Assembly (NCBI RefSeq): GCF_004798865.1
Contig: NW_025335268.1
Location: 110,500,606-110,564,605, forward strand
DNA: 64,000 nucleotides
Source: Varanus komodoensis
Taxonomy: Eukaryota; Chordata; Lepidosauria; Squamata; Varanidae
Direction of reading: 5' to 3'
In this document: in pieces, positions 1 through 12,239 of the stretch
Layout: every line of letters starts with the position of its first letter
Position numbering within the stretch: position 1 is the first letter of the stretch
The notes under the pieces: generated by a model
Database searches by the model: none
Told to the model about the DNA's origin: nothing
The model's input: only the letters and a program-made list of their open reading frames with translations
Program-made: the position numbers and the translations under genes

Positions 1-713
1 GCCACATCTTAAATAAAAAATATAACAACATTATTAACCTACCAATTTAGATCAAAAGTAAACATTCAGAAGTCAAGGAAGAAATGTTAACTTGAATGAA
101 ATGCATTCTGGAACAATATTTGACTATGAAATCCTTTTATCTAGCTACACATGCTTACCTAGTGAGTGTGATTTTTGTGGCTGTTTTCTGTTAAGCAAGG
201 TATTAATGTCCTCACCAGTAACCTTGGAAGCCAGCTGGAGGAGCCTTGATGGGTGTAGTCTCTAGAAATGTTCAGTATGCAAAACACTTTGTATCCTTTT
301 TCGAAAAATACCAGGTCTTTTACTTTCCGTTTCCTACCCTTTTTTGCAAAAGCAGGCCAGACATCTCCCGCACCCATCCACACAGCTGCTTTATCTTCCT
401 TACACACATATATAACCTTCAACATGGTGATGCATGAAGAAGGGAGTGAAAAAGCTGAGTGGTACATGCACCTATGCTCTGCTGGCTAGCAAAGCACCCA
501 GAATGGCCCAAAGGCTATTATGGAGGATAAGACCGGGGGGGGGGGGGCATTGACAGAAGGAACCATGATGATAGAAGAAACAGTGTTGCTATTGTGTTTT
601 TTGTAAGAAGGGTACAGGAGAAACCACAGAAGGTGGTACAACTTGAGGCAGGAAGAACACTGTGGTTCTGAGGGAAAATGCCTTGAGGGTGATGGCAGTA
701 AACAAGCAGGTTG

Positions 714-778
714 CAGGGCCACACAGAAATAAATTGTGGGCTGCATGTGGCCTGTGGACCTCAGGTTGGGGACCCCTC
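714..778 (+). mobile_element. hAT-type element end fragment
   Basis: It ends in GGTTGGGGACCCCT, the inward-facing terminus common to vertebrate hAT (Charlie-like) elements, preceded by a GGCC-rich subterminal stretch. The opposite end was not located. The rest of 1-1,800 shows no gene, apart from a G run at 535-547. Confidence 0.35.
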
Positions 779-1829
779 GTATAATGTGTTCCTGAAACTG
801 CTATCCCAGATATTCTCTTTAAAAGAAACCCAAAACACATTTCCATGTTGTTTAGGGGTGGGTATAAGACAGATCTCTATCTTTTGACAATTGGTTAACA
901 GTGATAACAACAAAATAACTTTCCCACTGGATCTCAGAGTTCTAGTAACAATCAACTACAAAGTTGGAAGTCTGCCCACCCTGTTGTAGTAAAAAAATGA
1001 AACTCACAATGCATCATGAAACTAGCATCTTAGGAAAGTGATTTCTAAGCAAGAAAAAACGTGCTGGGCTTCATTAAGGCAAGTAATTTCATTTTAAATT
1101 TACAGAAGGATTGTATCTTAACAGCAAACTACATAGTGAAACTGAAAAAAGACTTCACTTCTTAATCCCTCTCCCCATATTACATAGGTTGAATAAAACT
1201 GGCAAGGCATAAATTGCAAAATTTCTTCCATTAAATTATCTCTTCAGATAGTAAAAAATGGACTGAAATGAGTTTTCAAACTCCTCCACCTTTTCAGGAT
1301 TGATACCTTTCACAATAATATAGCCTTAAGAGAACTGGCAAGAGCAAGTGTGACAGGATTTCACAGTGTGGTGATGCATTTGTTTGCGGAGGTTTGAAAT
1401 GCATTTCTCTGCTGACAGGAATAAATGCCCTGTGAAGAAAGAAGTGGGTAAGAAGGATAATAATGTGAATACCCCCTGCTGCTAAGAATATGAGCAATCT
1501 ATTCCAAGGCTTTGTGCCTTTGGCTCTATCTGAGCTGCCAATATGAATTTTACTCTTTACCTCTTCTAGCAGTTCCTCCAGCACATGTTATCTCTCTCTC
1601 TCCTCAATTAAGCCACAGACAGTTCTCCCTCACCCAAGTTGCAAATAGAGAGGCATGCAGAATTATTTGTGTCACTGCTTCAACTGAGCCTGACCAAAAG
1701 GAAATGTTGTAACTGACAGCAGTCTTTGCTAACTGGGAGAGTATCACAGTGTCGGACATACCTGGCTGGCCGGCATTAAGCAAGGGCAGGCTGTCACATA
1801 CTTGTCTTTTCAGTGAAATCACAGTCTCC

Positions 1830-2150
1830 ATGCGGTCAGGGGTTTAGAGGAATCGCTCTCTGGAGCATCAGCCTAAAAACCTCAGGCAGCCCAGCCTCCC
1901 AGGTAAGCACAAAACCCACCTGAATTCAAACGTGCCAATCAGAGCTCATGGCAGGAATTTCAATCCAATGAGTGTCTGTCATTACATCCAGGCTATAAAA
2001 GGGCACTGCCCGCTGCCTTCTGGCTCAATTTCCCTTTGTTTCTGATTGAGCTTATTCTCAAGAGTAAAAACCTAGATTCTTTCCCTCTCACCCTCATCGT
2101 GCTTAATTGGATGGAGCACACCAAGATCAAACCCTTTGTGTCCAACAGTT
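1830..2150 (+). repeat. Putative 5' LTR of the retroviral relic
   Basis: It contains promoter-like features in LTR order (CCAAT-type motifs, TATA box, pyrimidine-rich stretch, CA end), followed by a GC-rich block beginning TGGCACCCC that could be a primer-binding region. No partner LTR was found, so limits are approximate. Confidence 0.35.
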
Positions 2151-2904
2151 TTGTGGCACCCCAGATGGGACTAAAAGGTCCTCATCTTGGCAGCTGAGGA
2201 AAATCAGGAAGCATCCTTCCCACAGGACAGCACTGGGCATTTTTGTCCATGTCCTGGGGAGAGTGGGAATGATGGGAGGCAGCTTTAAGCTGTGATGCCT
2301 AATCATGTGAGATGATTAAAAGTTCTAGCCATTCAACAGTTGGTTGGTGAGTAATTGTGCCTCTGTCCACAGAGTGCCCAGGACCCGGATAATCAGGAGA
2401 GCTGTCAGTGTATTCTGGGGCAGCAGAGGGAGGCTGTCGATAGGGATTGGTTGGCACAGCTGCAATAGGCTGGTGCCCAAGCATCCTTGGGCACTGCCCA
2501 TAAGACTGAACCTGGCAAAGACTAATCTGCTTGGTGGGATGAGTCAGGGTCGTAGTAAGCCACAACAGGGCATGCCCTGGCAGGTGTGTACCAGGAATTT
2601 AAGACACTGGGAGGAGAAAATGATTATATCACCTCCTCCCCCGCCAAAAAAAGAGTTAATTTTCTTCTGACAATTTTCTGATGAAAGTGCTATGAACCTG
2701 GAGGTGGGGAAAGGCCATGGCCATCAAGAAGGGGTCAGAACAAGGAATTTATGCATTTATGTATTTATTTATTTATTAAAAACCTTTGTATGCCACCCAC
2801 TGTGCCACAATACCTCTACTGTATAGACAGGAAGGGAAATGCTTAGAGCATGAGCATGCATCACTGTTTTTTCTGGCTTGGAGTGAGAGTTGCAGTGTGT
2901 GCAT

Positions 2905-3008
2905 GAGTTTTATTGTTTTTAATTGTATGTGTTGTGAGCTGTCCCGAGATGCCGAGATGCTGAGGGATGTGGTGACGGCATACAAAAGTTTTGAATAAAT
3001 AAATAAAT
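2905..3008 (+). repeat. L2-type LINE/SINE 3' tail
   Basis: It carries the conserved 3' end (TGTGAGCTGTCCCGAGATGC...GGCATACAAAAGTTTTGAA) ending in AATA repeats. A short piece of the same kind in the opposite orientation lies at about 2756-2800. Confidence 0.5.
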
Positions 3009-3088
3009 GCGTGAGAATGGAGATGGAAGAGGGGGGAATGAAAAGCTTACACTGTATGAGGGAGCGGGACTGCAAAATCCTATTGCAC

Positions 3089-3312
3089 TGGAGAGCGAGT
3101 GTGGTGTAGTGGTTAAGTACATGGGACTGCGACTCAGGCGATCTGGGTTCTAGTCCCCGCTCAGCCATGGAGCCACCTGGGTGACTTTGTGCCAATCACA
3201 GACTCTCAGCCCAACCTACCTCACAGGGTTGTTGTTGTGGGGATAAGATGGAGGAGGAGAATGATGTAAGCTGCCTTGAGCCCTTTGTAGGAAAAAGGCA
3301 GGATATTAATCG
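3089..3312 (+). mobile_element. tRNA-derived reptile SINE
   Basis: The head shows a pol III A box (TGGTGTAGTGGTTAAG) and B box (GGGTTCTAGTCCC). It continues with the CTCAGCCATGGAGCC...CCTACCTCACAGGGTTG body and ends TGCCTTGAGCCC...AGGATATTAAT plus an A-rich tail. It is nearly full length. The same family recurs at 14.3, 16.4, 23.5, 39.3 and 49.5 kb, all in plus orientation. Confidence 0.75.
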
Positions 3313-4639
3313 AAAAAAAAATTTTTTTTTCTTATTTCCAAGGAGAGGAGCCTTGTGAAGCAACAAGGTTTTCAATTGGCTGAAGATCAGTTACAAGAGC
3401 TTGGGAGAATGGGGCAAGCTGACCATGTTTTTCCTGTTATTGCACTGTCTAAATTTTTAGAAAGATTAAAGGATGCACTGTGTCGATTACTGATTTGGAT
3501 CCAGAGGCTGAAGAGAATAAAAAGCTATTGAGTGCATTCTTTATGGGACAGAGTGTGGTTGAGATAAGAGGGAAGCTGTATCAAAGTTGAAGATGGGCTG
3601 ACTGAGCCTCTCCTAAGCTGGTTAAAATTGCTCATTGAGTGTAAGCAGACAGGAGAAAAAGGAGATGAACTTTGGAAGCATGAATGCCCTAACTGGCAGC
3701 CCCCATTTGGCCAGAGGGCAAGTTATGTGCGATGAGGGTCCCCATTGAGGGGACTGGACTCCAGTGCAGCTTACCATGTTGCTTGGTGGAGTTGATTCAC
3801 TGAGATTGTGGAGGGCTTCTAGGGATGGCTGGCTTGTACCAAACTTTCAGCCACAAGACAAGATAATTAATCCCAGAAAAGTGAATCTCCTGAGGCAGAG
3901 GCAGGCTTAGGCTAACACTCAAAAGAAAAGGAAAAAGGTGTATACAAAATAGTGTTGGAGAAGGTTTTTGAGGCAAGAGGGTTGTTAAAGGAAGAGGGGA
4001 AATCTACAACATTCAAGGCTTATGTTCCCTTATATTACCTGTGTAGAAAGATATTGTTTAAAAAGAAACAACAAAAACAAAATGACCCAAACTTTCTTCC
4101 CTGTCCTGAGGTTGTGTGATTCTTTTTCTTCCCTGATCTGGTTTCTGAATAGGGTTAAATATCCATGTTTTAGATTTTGAGGCTATAAAATTGTCATTGC
4201 AATGCCCAGGCTGGATGTTTAAATAGAAATTGACTGAGACTTTCCAACTTGGAAGAAGATTTCTCACCCCATGTGAAGTTCAGGTTTAAAATAGTATTGA
4301 TGTAAATGCATGTAGCTGTGGTTAATTGTGTAGTTCAAATTAGTTTATAATTATAAATCACTGAATTGCCAAATCTGTAACTATTCCTATTTTCTGAGAC
4401 TGCCTCATCCCTTATGAAAAAGAAGTCAGTTTCTATCAGCAGTATTGCTAAATTCCCTAATCACTCCCATTGACTGATCAGTGAGTCAGGCTGAAACCTT
4501 GACTGATGAAACCAAAATTTCTTATAGTAGTCTAACTCATATTGTTGTGTGTTCCTCATCTGTCAGGCCTAGAATGTAGGCAGATATGTGAGACAATCAG
4601 GGCAAAGCATCTTTCCCCTGGAATTTTCTTCATGAATGC

Positions 4640-4712
4640 TTATTTATTTATTTAGAGCATTTGTATGCCGTCCCATCACATAGCCTCGGGACGGCTTATA
4701 TAAATAAAATAA
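4640..4712 (-). repeat. L2-type 3' end fragment
   Basis: On the minus strand it reads AAGCCGTCCCGAGG...GACGGCATACAAATG followed by an AAAT tail, the same 3' end as the long L2 copies at 35 and 47 kb. Confidence 0.5.
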
Positions 4713-6399
4713 AACATAATACAGGATTTGATTCCATCCAAATGTCCAGGTACTGGTTGTTTAAGAGCACATGTCATTTAAGGTTTATGTTAAAATGACC
4801 TGAAATGTGTATTTTGGTCAAGGCTCTGATAAGGACTCTTTTGGGAAAATGCGCTTTAAGAACTCATGGTTGCTTGCAGTCTCTTGCCTCTCAGTTCCCT
4901 AGGAACACTGCAGAGACCCAACCCCTGTGGTGGAACCACCCAGTACATGATGTAAAGTCAGCAGGAGCTGTCTGCCATCCCATAGGAGAAAAGCCAGAGA
5001 CTGGGGTCGATTGCCACTGTGTGGAGGAGGCTTTGGGTATTCCCAGATTCAGCAGCCCCTAAGATTAGACATGCTAGTGCATGACTTTGAGCCAGGCAAC
5101 TGGGTCTTCCTTCAGCAGGTGTCCAAGAGACATAGTCCAGACCTCATCAAGTGCTGTTCACCCCCTATACTGCCATAAAAGTCAATGGGATTGCTGTGTC
5201 ACACCTGAGTTAAGAGGGCACCTGAGACTGAGAAGGACTCTGCTGTGGATTGGTCCAGGGAAACTAATCCCCAGAAGCAGATGCGTTGAACTTGTGAGCC
5301 CATCCAGGACCTGAAATTTCTGTTCTGAAAGGGTCCAGAACCCGAGAATGACAACAACTGTAGGTTACACTTTGCACTGTATTTGGGGACTGTGTTATAC
5401 TTAAGAAGGAAAGGGTGGACTACTGCCTGTTGGGGGGAGGCTGGAGCAATGGAACTTGGACTGAACCTACTCCTTCTGTTGTCTGCCACAGCAACAGGTA
5501 TAGAAATCAACTAGGAGAGATTAAAGGAGAAACACATGGGGTGTGGGTACAGCACCTTCACCCTCCTAATAGAGCAGATCCAGAAAATCTTTAACTTGAC
5601 CAGTTGTTGGCTCTGCCTGCATCCCTCAGATGCTGGGGGGAATGACTTTCCCTTTCAAAGTGGTACCCCTGACTGCTCCACTAATGGTTTCCCTCAAGAT
5701 CCTCCCAGAGCAGGGGAAAAACCTGACCTTCTCCCATTTGGGAATCAAGTCCAGGAGAAAGAGCCACTGGGATGTTTAATGGACAATGGGAGACTATTGC
5801 TTCACCCAGTCTATAGAGCTTGGTATTGAACAGTTCATGGGTAGGTCGGAATGCACCTAGATTTCCCATTTTGGGCAAGAACAGGCAAGAATGCTAGGAG
5901 TAGGGACAGGGCTTCAGGGATGCTCCTGGATGTTAACCTAGGAATGGAATCTTTGTCGCTGGGTACTAAATGTACTGGGCCCCCACCAACTCCTGAGCAG
6001 CATATGACAGTTACTCCTGTCCAAAGAAAGCTCACATCTGTGCCCTTGTTGTGAGATGCACCTTGGGCAAAAAGAACTTCATCTCCTTGACAATTCCGCC
6101 ACCTACAAGGAATGCTTCAGCAATGGGGCAGAGGAAAAGGTAGGCTCATTGTTTTGTATGTGGCCACAGAGCCTGGAAGAAACTTCTATTATAGTGGTAT
6201 GGCTCCTGCTTCTTGGCTATCTTGTACACACCCTCTCCATAAACAATAGCTCTCAAGGCAACCTAAGGCCAGTCCTTCCTAGATGGGAGCACAGCACCAA
6301 GGAATTCATCAACACTTTCATTGCACAAGCATTCCTGGCTTGGATGGCTACAATAACAGCTTGAAGAGGATGAATCTATTGTCAATAACTCTAAAGTGC

Positions 6400-7610
6400 A
6401 AGGTTTCATTAGTACCCCAAGTGGTCAGGACTGTAGCACCCAACATAGCTCCTTATCCTAGGGATAATGGAAGCAAATATATGCCAAGATGCTAACCTAA
6501 ATATTTGACAGAGATCAAGTGTGTACAGGTTTTGGCACTTGTTCTTAGTTACTTTGACATGGGGTATTCATAGCCTTTGGCAATTTTTAAAAATAGGGTC
6601 CTCAAAGGGAAATTTTGGGTACAGCACATCAATATCATAGTAGTTACATACTTTAAACATTTACTAAATATGTGAGATTACAACTACCTTTGGATGTCAG
6701 TTCAGGTATCCAGTATTGTGGCCAGCAGTGCTTCCCAGCTTTCTGGTAACTGCTTGATGTACACCGTACATGATTCATTTGTGAAGGAGGCTCTGTCTGC
6801 ACGTGAACAGGTTGTGTTGGCACAGTTCTGAGATGGCTAAGTGGAATGTACCACTTCAAGTTGCAGGAAGGAATGTCATTTTTCAATTTTCTCCCATGTA
6901 CAAAGCTTTCCGCAAGTAATAAATTTAAGAAAGAATTATTTAATTACTTTAATTACTTAATGTGCAAATATCACATTATAGAAAAAGCTTCCAACAAGTG
7001 ATTTCCCCTCATGTCCTTTATTTGTACTTGCAGGTAGTGTTTGTTTGGATGCAGGAAAACATTTCATGACTACAGTCTGAAGTGGTACAGTCTATTTTAT
7101 CACCTTGGCATTTTGTCATCTCATTCCTACCCTTTTCTACTGCAGTCCTACCTTTAATACTGCAGACCAGGCCATAAATATCAGATGTTCTGTCTATTAC
7201 CACAAGAGTATGCAAGAAGGCTACAATTTTTCATTGTCCCTCAGATTCTTATTCTCTTAATCTAGGTCCAGAAATCAGCTGCTGAAGCAAGTGGCTCAGT
7301 AAACAAGCTAGTGAAGTATTCTTCACTATATCTCCTTTCAGCACCTTTACTCCTTTCTCCACTGTTACCTGTCAGTCAAGAAAACATCAGTTGATGTTTG
7401 TGTTGTCTGTTGCCCTACACATACTATCCTCCAGTCTGAAAAATGGGAAAAATAATCTTAACTTGCCTTAGAAAGAGAGAGAATGAAAATGTTTGGAAAT
7501 GATTATCTTGCAATGGAAGTCTAAACTCCCACAAAATTTTCACTCTGCTCATAATGAAATAATTCTGGCTTCATTTGTTCTCTGCCAAAGCAGATGCCCC
7601 CCTTCTTTCC
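6400..7610. other. Stretch without recognisable genes
   Basis: AT-rich sequence with many short stops. No exon-like conserved block or clear repeat was recognised. Confidence 0.5.
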
Positions 7611-7611
7611 A

Positions 7612-7680
7612 CAAATTGTGAGCCGCCCAGAGATGCTATGGCACATTTGAGCAGCATACAAAAGTGTTAAATAAATAAAT
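7612..7680 (+). repeat. L2-type 3' tail
   Basis: TGTGAGCCGCCCAGAGATGC...GCAGCATACAAAAGTG followed by TAAATAAATAAA, the 3' terminal signature of reptile L2/SINE elements. Confidence 0.5.
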
Positions 7681-8039
7681 AGCAACAGATTGTTGTAACA
7701 ATACAGAGGCCTCCAAGGCTTCTAGAACACCAGTTGGGCAGCATCACAGGCACCATGGGAAATGTAGCTTTCTAGGGAACCGGCTTTCTTACTGTATGCA
7801 TCATCTGTTCTGGAAATGACACGCTGTAGATCTCCACCTGGCACCCTGTATGATGGTGTTCAGGCCTATTAACATTCAAAATGATCTGACAAGGTTGTTA
7901 AACTAGCTTGCAAAATTGCAAAATTGTTCTTGCAAAGTTCTTCATCTTTTAAGATGCCAGTTTTTATATAACTTTGTAGCAGGTTTTGTTACATTCCAGC
8001 TCAAAACAGATATTTAAAAGTTATTTTCTCTTTTTAGTG

Positions 8040-8115
8040 CAGGAGTGGGTAACATGCTGCCCTCCAGATGTTTTGGCCTGGATGACCCATCAATCCTGGC
8101 TAGCATATCCCACAG
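8040..8115 (+). repeat. hAT-type MITE fragment
   Basis: It begins GCAGGAGTGGGTAACATGCT and contains GCCCTCCAGATGTTTTGG, a sequence recurring in divergent form at about 42.4 kb and in traces at 33.3, 14.4 and 50.2 kb. Confidence 0.4.
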
Positions 8116-8119
8116 AGCA

Positions 8120-11100
8120 AAGATTTCACATGATATCCATTCCAGTGAACACCATAGTACCACAAATTGTTGTTACTGAGAACATGCCAGTATATTTCAC
8201 TTTAAATGCATATCTTTTATTTATGCACAGTCTCAAAGCTACAATGCTTCATGTTGAAGTGAAACCTGAATGGCATTTGCTAAGTGCAGCTTACAGTTCA
8301 GTGGCCTTTTTGGATTCATTTATATGATTTATTGATTGACCATTGGGGCTAAATTCTAGAGGAATTACTATTTTTTGTACAGCATATTTCCTGTTCTGTA
8401 AGATGCGCTTGAATGCTGATGCTTAACAGTAGCCAGAAGTAATATTAACAAAATAGTTAAAACTGAAAATGTGGATGAAAAATTCTGGCAGTATAATGTT
8501 CAAAAATCTCAACAAAGCAATTTCTGAAGTGTGGACAGTGCTGGTCCAAATCAAAGAGCCTGCTAGGTTAGTGAAACCTGTCAAACCACTCCTGGCCACA
8601 CCTCTTTTAGTTCTGCTCACATCGTCTTCTGGATCACCCTAGGTGTGCCCATTAGAAGTGTCACCTATCACCCATTTTGGTTAAATAGGCTTGCCATATT
8701 CAGGAAAATATACCTCTAAAGACCTGGTATTGAGGTCCAGTAATCCTCATATCCTGATGGCAGGCTTTTTAAAATACTGTTGGGCACACAATACTGGATT
8801 GAAATGAAATGAAACAAAACAAAATGAAACAGTGGGTTGCTCAAGGACACAAACTGGAAAAAGACATAGAGACTGAAGCCCAAACACAAACCTGCCCTTC
8901 CAAAATTTATCCTGCCTTTAAATGTGTTGCAGTGCCATGGCAGTAGTATTCACTAATAATTTCTCTTTCCTGTTCCCAAGATATCTCAGGTTTGCAGAGA
9001 CAAAAAGGAAAAGGGAAACAAAAAATCATGCAAAAATCAGAGCAATTTTACTTACATCACTTCTCAATACAATGTGATGGAATTCATTCTTGAAAGGTCT
9101 GTGATGACCACTAGTTTAGAGGTCATTGAACCCTCAGAAAAGATTAGATCTATTCACAAGGAAGAGAGATTTATTAACTGCTGTAAGCCACAATGAGCCA
9201 GACCCAGGCATACAGCCTTTCTGCTCAGCCTACAAGTCCAGAAGCATCTGTTGGCTTTGATTGAAAACGGAACTGTATATTAGGTGAAGCATGGATTCTA
9301 ACACTCCAGGGATTATTTTATGAAGTAACCAGTCCTACCCAAACACCATTTCCGCTGTCACTTATATGCTGAAGATCATTTTTTCCTGTTAAGTCTACAA
9401 GTGCATTCGGTGAAATCTGATTTGTGTCCTCTTCATTCCTTCAAAATAATTCTTCCCAAATATTATATTCCTTTCAGATCACTCTTGATCCCAGATTTTC
9501 TCCTCCAGAAATCATTTTGGAGCAAGCTTGCACTTCTAACCTGCCCAACCAAAATTTCAATTGTCCTTTCTTCATCTCCATCTTTTTTCATACTCAGGGC
9601 AGCCCTGTCTCCTTACAGTCTGTTTGTTTGTTTTTGCCACTGCCTTTGCCAGTTCTGTCTTCCCTCAGTCTTCTTAATTCACACTGTCTTTCCCCCATTT
9701 TTCTCAGTTCAGTTGCCACTACAGGCGATTTTAGCCGAATGGTCCTACCAGGTATAGCAAAAGGGCTTAACTTACATGGCTGCTGAACTGATATTTCTTG
9801 CAAGTTATTATTGGAAGCTTGCCTGAGCAGAAGAGAACCTTATAGGAATGCTTGCACAATGAGGTTTGTGCACACGACAAGTCAAAGCCAGAAACTATAA
9901 AAGTAAATTTCAGAGATGAATAAATATGAGAGGGATTAAAAGAGTACAATAGCCAATCAGAGTTCCATACTCAAATCACATATCATGTTAAGAGTAAAAA
10001 GATAAAAGTAAAGAAAAGGCATCAGATGGGGGATTTGTCTAGACAAAGATGTCTCTGCTTGCAGAAATCTGTATTGGTAATGCATGCCCTGTGCTTTGTC
10101 TTGTTTTCCTTTCCTGTTGTAATCTTCATCAAGAAATACCATGCCATCAATTTCTTTCTATAATTATCTTTAATACACAGGGTTCATATTAAGAAATATT
10201 TAAAGACAGTATATGAGCAAAATCAACAATATATTTATTGATTTTAACTTGTTTCTGTAAGTCACTCTGAATGACATTGTTGGTAAAAAAAGAAACATAG
10301 AAATAAAGTAAATAAATATTTATAGAATAACTGTGCTTGGTGTAAAATGGTTAAGTCCTCCTCACTATTAGAAAAATCACATCTCTGTGAACCCTGATAA
10401 TGCCAGAAAGTAGGAGCATGGAAAGAGGGCTGCTCTATAAATTATAATCAGCTTTCACATTTCTTTGCATTAAGTTTTTCTACGTCTATGAATATGACAT
10501 AATGATTCTGCAGCAGACTGGATTTTCCTGAGTTGCATATTCCATGGATGTGAAGATATGGATATGGAAAACTTTCCATAATTTTATAAAAATGTAGTTG
10601 CAGAAAAATATAAAAAGTTTTTTAAAACCCTACTGACCAAAAATGTGCATTTCCTCCCATAGGCTAAAATATGAAAACATGCATTTTGGGGGGATTTGAG
10701 CAGTTTTGGAAGTTTAAATACTTATGAATGCATTCACATAAAATCCAATTCCACCAATGAGCAGAGAGCAGAATGAAAGGCACCTGTCACTTTGTGAAAC
10801 ACAAATGGAAGAGATTTAATCAAGTCTCTACACCCCTACTTTATTTATTTAAAACATTTATATACTGTCTTCTGTTTCATTGAAATCATTGCTTCCCATA
10901 AACTCTTCCTTTTTCTCCCCTTTGTTTTTACAAAAATGTCTGGATTAAACTGTGCTTGTAAACAAAAATAGAACCTACAGTTTCACCAGGATATCTGTAA
11001 ATCATCCATCCTCAAGGGTCATACATCTAAGTAGATTTATAAAGAATTACACTGTTGATTCTGTTATTGTCATCGGTGGGGTTTATAAAAAGGATTTATT

Positions 11101-11870
11101 TTGGGAGGCATTCAGTTCTGACAGTTGACCTGGTTTTACATTTTTACCTGTGGATTAATTTTATCTCCTATTTAATCCAGTAGTTTTATTGGTTTTTCGC
11201 TGCTCCTATTTCCTTCATATACATACATTCTGGCTGTTGGTTTTAAATATTATTAGTAACCAGCCTGAGCTATGTGGAAGAATAAAAATGTGAAAGTAAA
11301 ATAACTCCATTTACAGGACTCACATTGTTACAGTCCTAAGTATTTGATGTTTTATATGGCTCCCAGGCTGAACAAGACTGTTATTACATTCCTAAAACTG
11401 ACGGTATCACAAATGCCAAGAGCAAAGGTTAAAACTGTACAGATGATTTCATTCTGTCTCATTATAGTCATTTGTTCAGAGATCGAAAATGTTCTTTTAC
11501 TAGACTGGAAGCTCTCTGCTGTGCATAGCTGGCATCTGGAAAGATTACAAAAACATACTGACAGGGAAGCAAGAATCTTCAGTGTTAAATTGGTAAAAAA
11601 TGTTGTGACCCATTTTAGTGAACAAAGATTTCCAAGTGCTGCAAAGAAACCATAGGTGACCCTTGTTCAAATGTAGCGCAAACCTACATTTCTGTGTCTT
11701 ATGTAGCAGAAGTGTTCTAAAATCCATTTTGCAGTGTTTTGTTACATTTCAGTTCAGCCAGCATGATTCCTGTACAGTTACCCCTGACAATTTCACTGAA
11801 CATTTCTCTTGCTATGCTTCCATAGTGTCAACCTTACCTGAAGAATATGATCCAAAGAAGGCATAAGCCT
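8120..11870. other. Intergenic stretch, no gene seen
   Basis: Only degenerate AT-rich repeat traces were noted (LINE-tail-like AATAAATA near 10300-10320 and TTATTTATTT near 10840). Two overlapping open frames at 9401-9786 are low-complexity Ser/Phe/Leu-rich sequence without motifs. Confidence 0.5.
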
Positions 11871-11879
11871 TTCCATCAC

Positions 11880-12038
11880 ATATATCCTGAAGTGCCTGAT
11901 CCTGCCTAAACTTGGAAGGTAAGCAGCGTCAGACCTGGTTGAAATCTGGATGGGTGACTTAAATGTTGTCAACTGCCCAGAGAGCTTTGGCTATGGAAGG
12001 TACAGAAATGTATGATGATGATGATGATGATGATGATA
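11880..12038 (+). mobile_element. 5S-rRNA-derived SINE with L2-type tail
   Basis: The 5' part follows 5S rRNA: GCCTGATC, CTTGGAAGGTAAGCAG, GACCTGGTT, CTGGATGGGTGAC (internal pol III promoter region). The 3' part, CAACTGCCCAGAGAG...GGTACAGAAATGTA plus a GAT-repeat tail, matches the L2 3' end (GGGCGGCATAGAAATGTAAT plus AAT repeats at 47.15 kb). This is a SINE, not a 5S gene. 5S-type SINEs with LINE tails are known in squamates. Confidence 0.7.
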
Positions 12039-12239
12039 CATATAGTATTCTAGTATATCAAGATGATGGTGATGATATCGATGATGATGATATCCAAAAG
12101 GAGAATGGGCTGGCCGAGACATTTTTTTCTATCTTTAAAAATGCCCTGAAAGCAAGTATTCTTAATTTTATACCCTGGTTCTTAGCTGTCCAAAATCACA
12201 ACCCTGATAAAGAGCCTAACTATAGAGCTTGGTTTTAAC

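Larger units (their letters stand above)
1830..6400 (+). mobile_element. Decayed endogenous retrovirus, class-I/gammaretrovirus-like
   Basis: Three parts are recognisable. An LTR-like block lies at about 1830-2150, with CCAAT boxes and a TATA sequence (CTATAAAAGG near 1991). A gag capsid-like stretch lies at about 3330-3730, resembling the major homology region. An env-like stretch lies at about 5440-6360 and includes a CWLC motif near 5607-5620, as in surface subunits. No convincing pol or 3' LTR was found. Younger SINE/LINE pieces interrupt it. It is a fossil with many breaks and is probably old. Confidence 0.42.

Noticed and set aside
1294-1584. 96-codon minus-strand frame with a hydrophobic segment
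   Set aside because: No recognised family, no partner exons and no splice context that could be supported.
3089-3160. tRNA gene (A and B box)
   Set aside because: It is the head of a SINE with a long unrelated body and tail; no cloverleaf could be drawn.
9401-9786. Two overlapping frames of about 120 codons
   Set aside because: Ser/Phe/Leu-rich low-complexity translation in two frames of the same DNA; no motif.
11890-11960. 5S rRNA gene
   Set aside because: Only part of 5S is present, with many changes, and it is fused to a LINE-type tail; it is a SINE.
11963-12238. 91-codon frame with an Asp run
   Set aside because: It is made by the GAT-repeat tail of a 5S-derived SINE.
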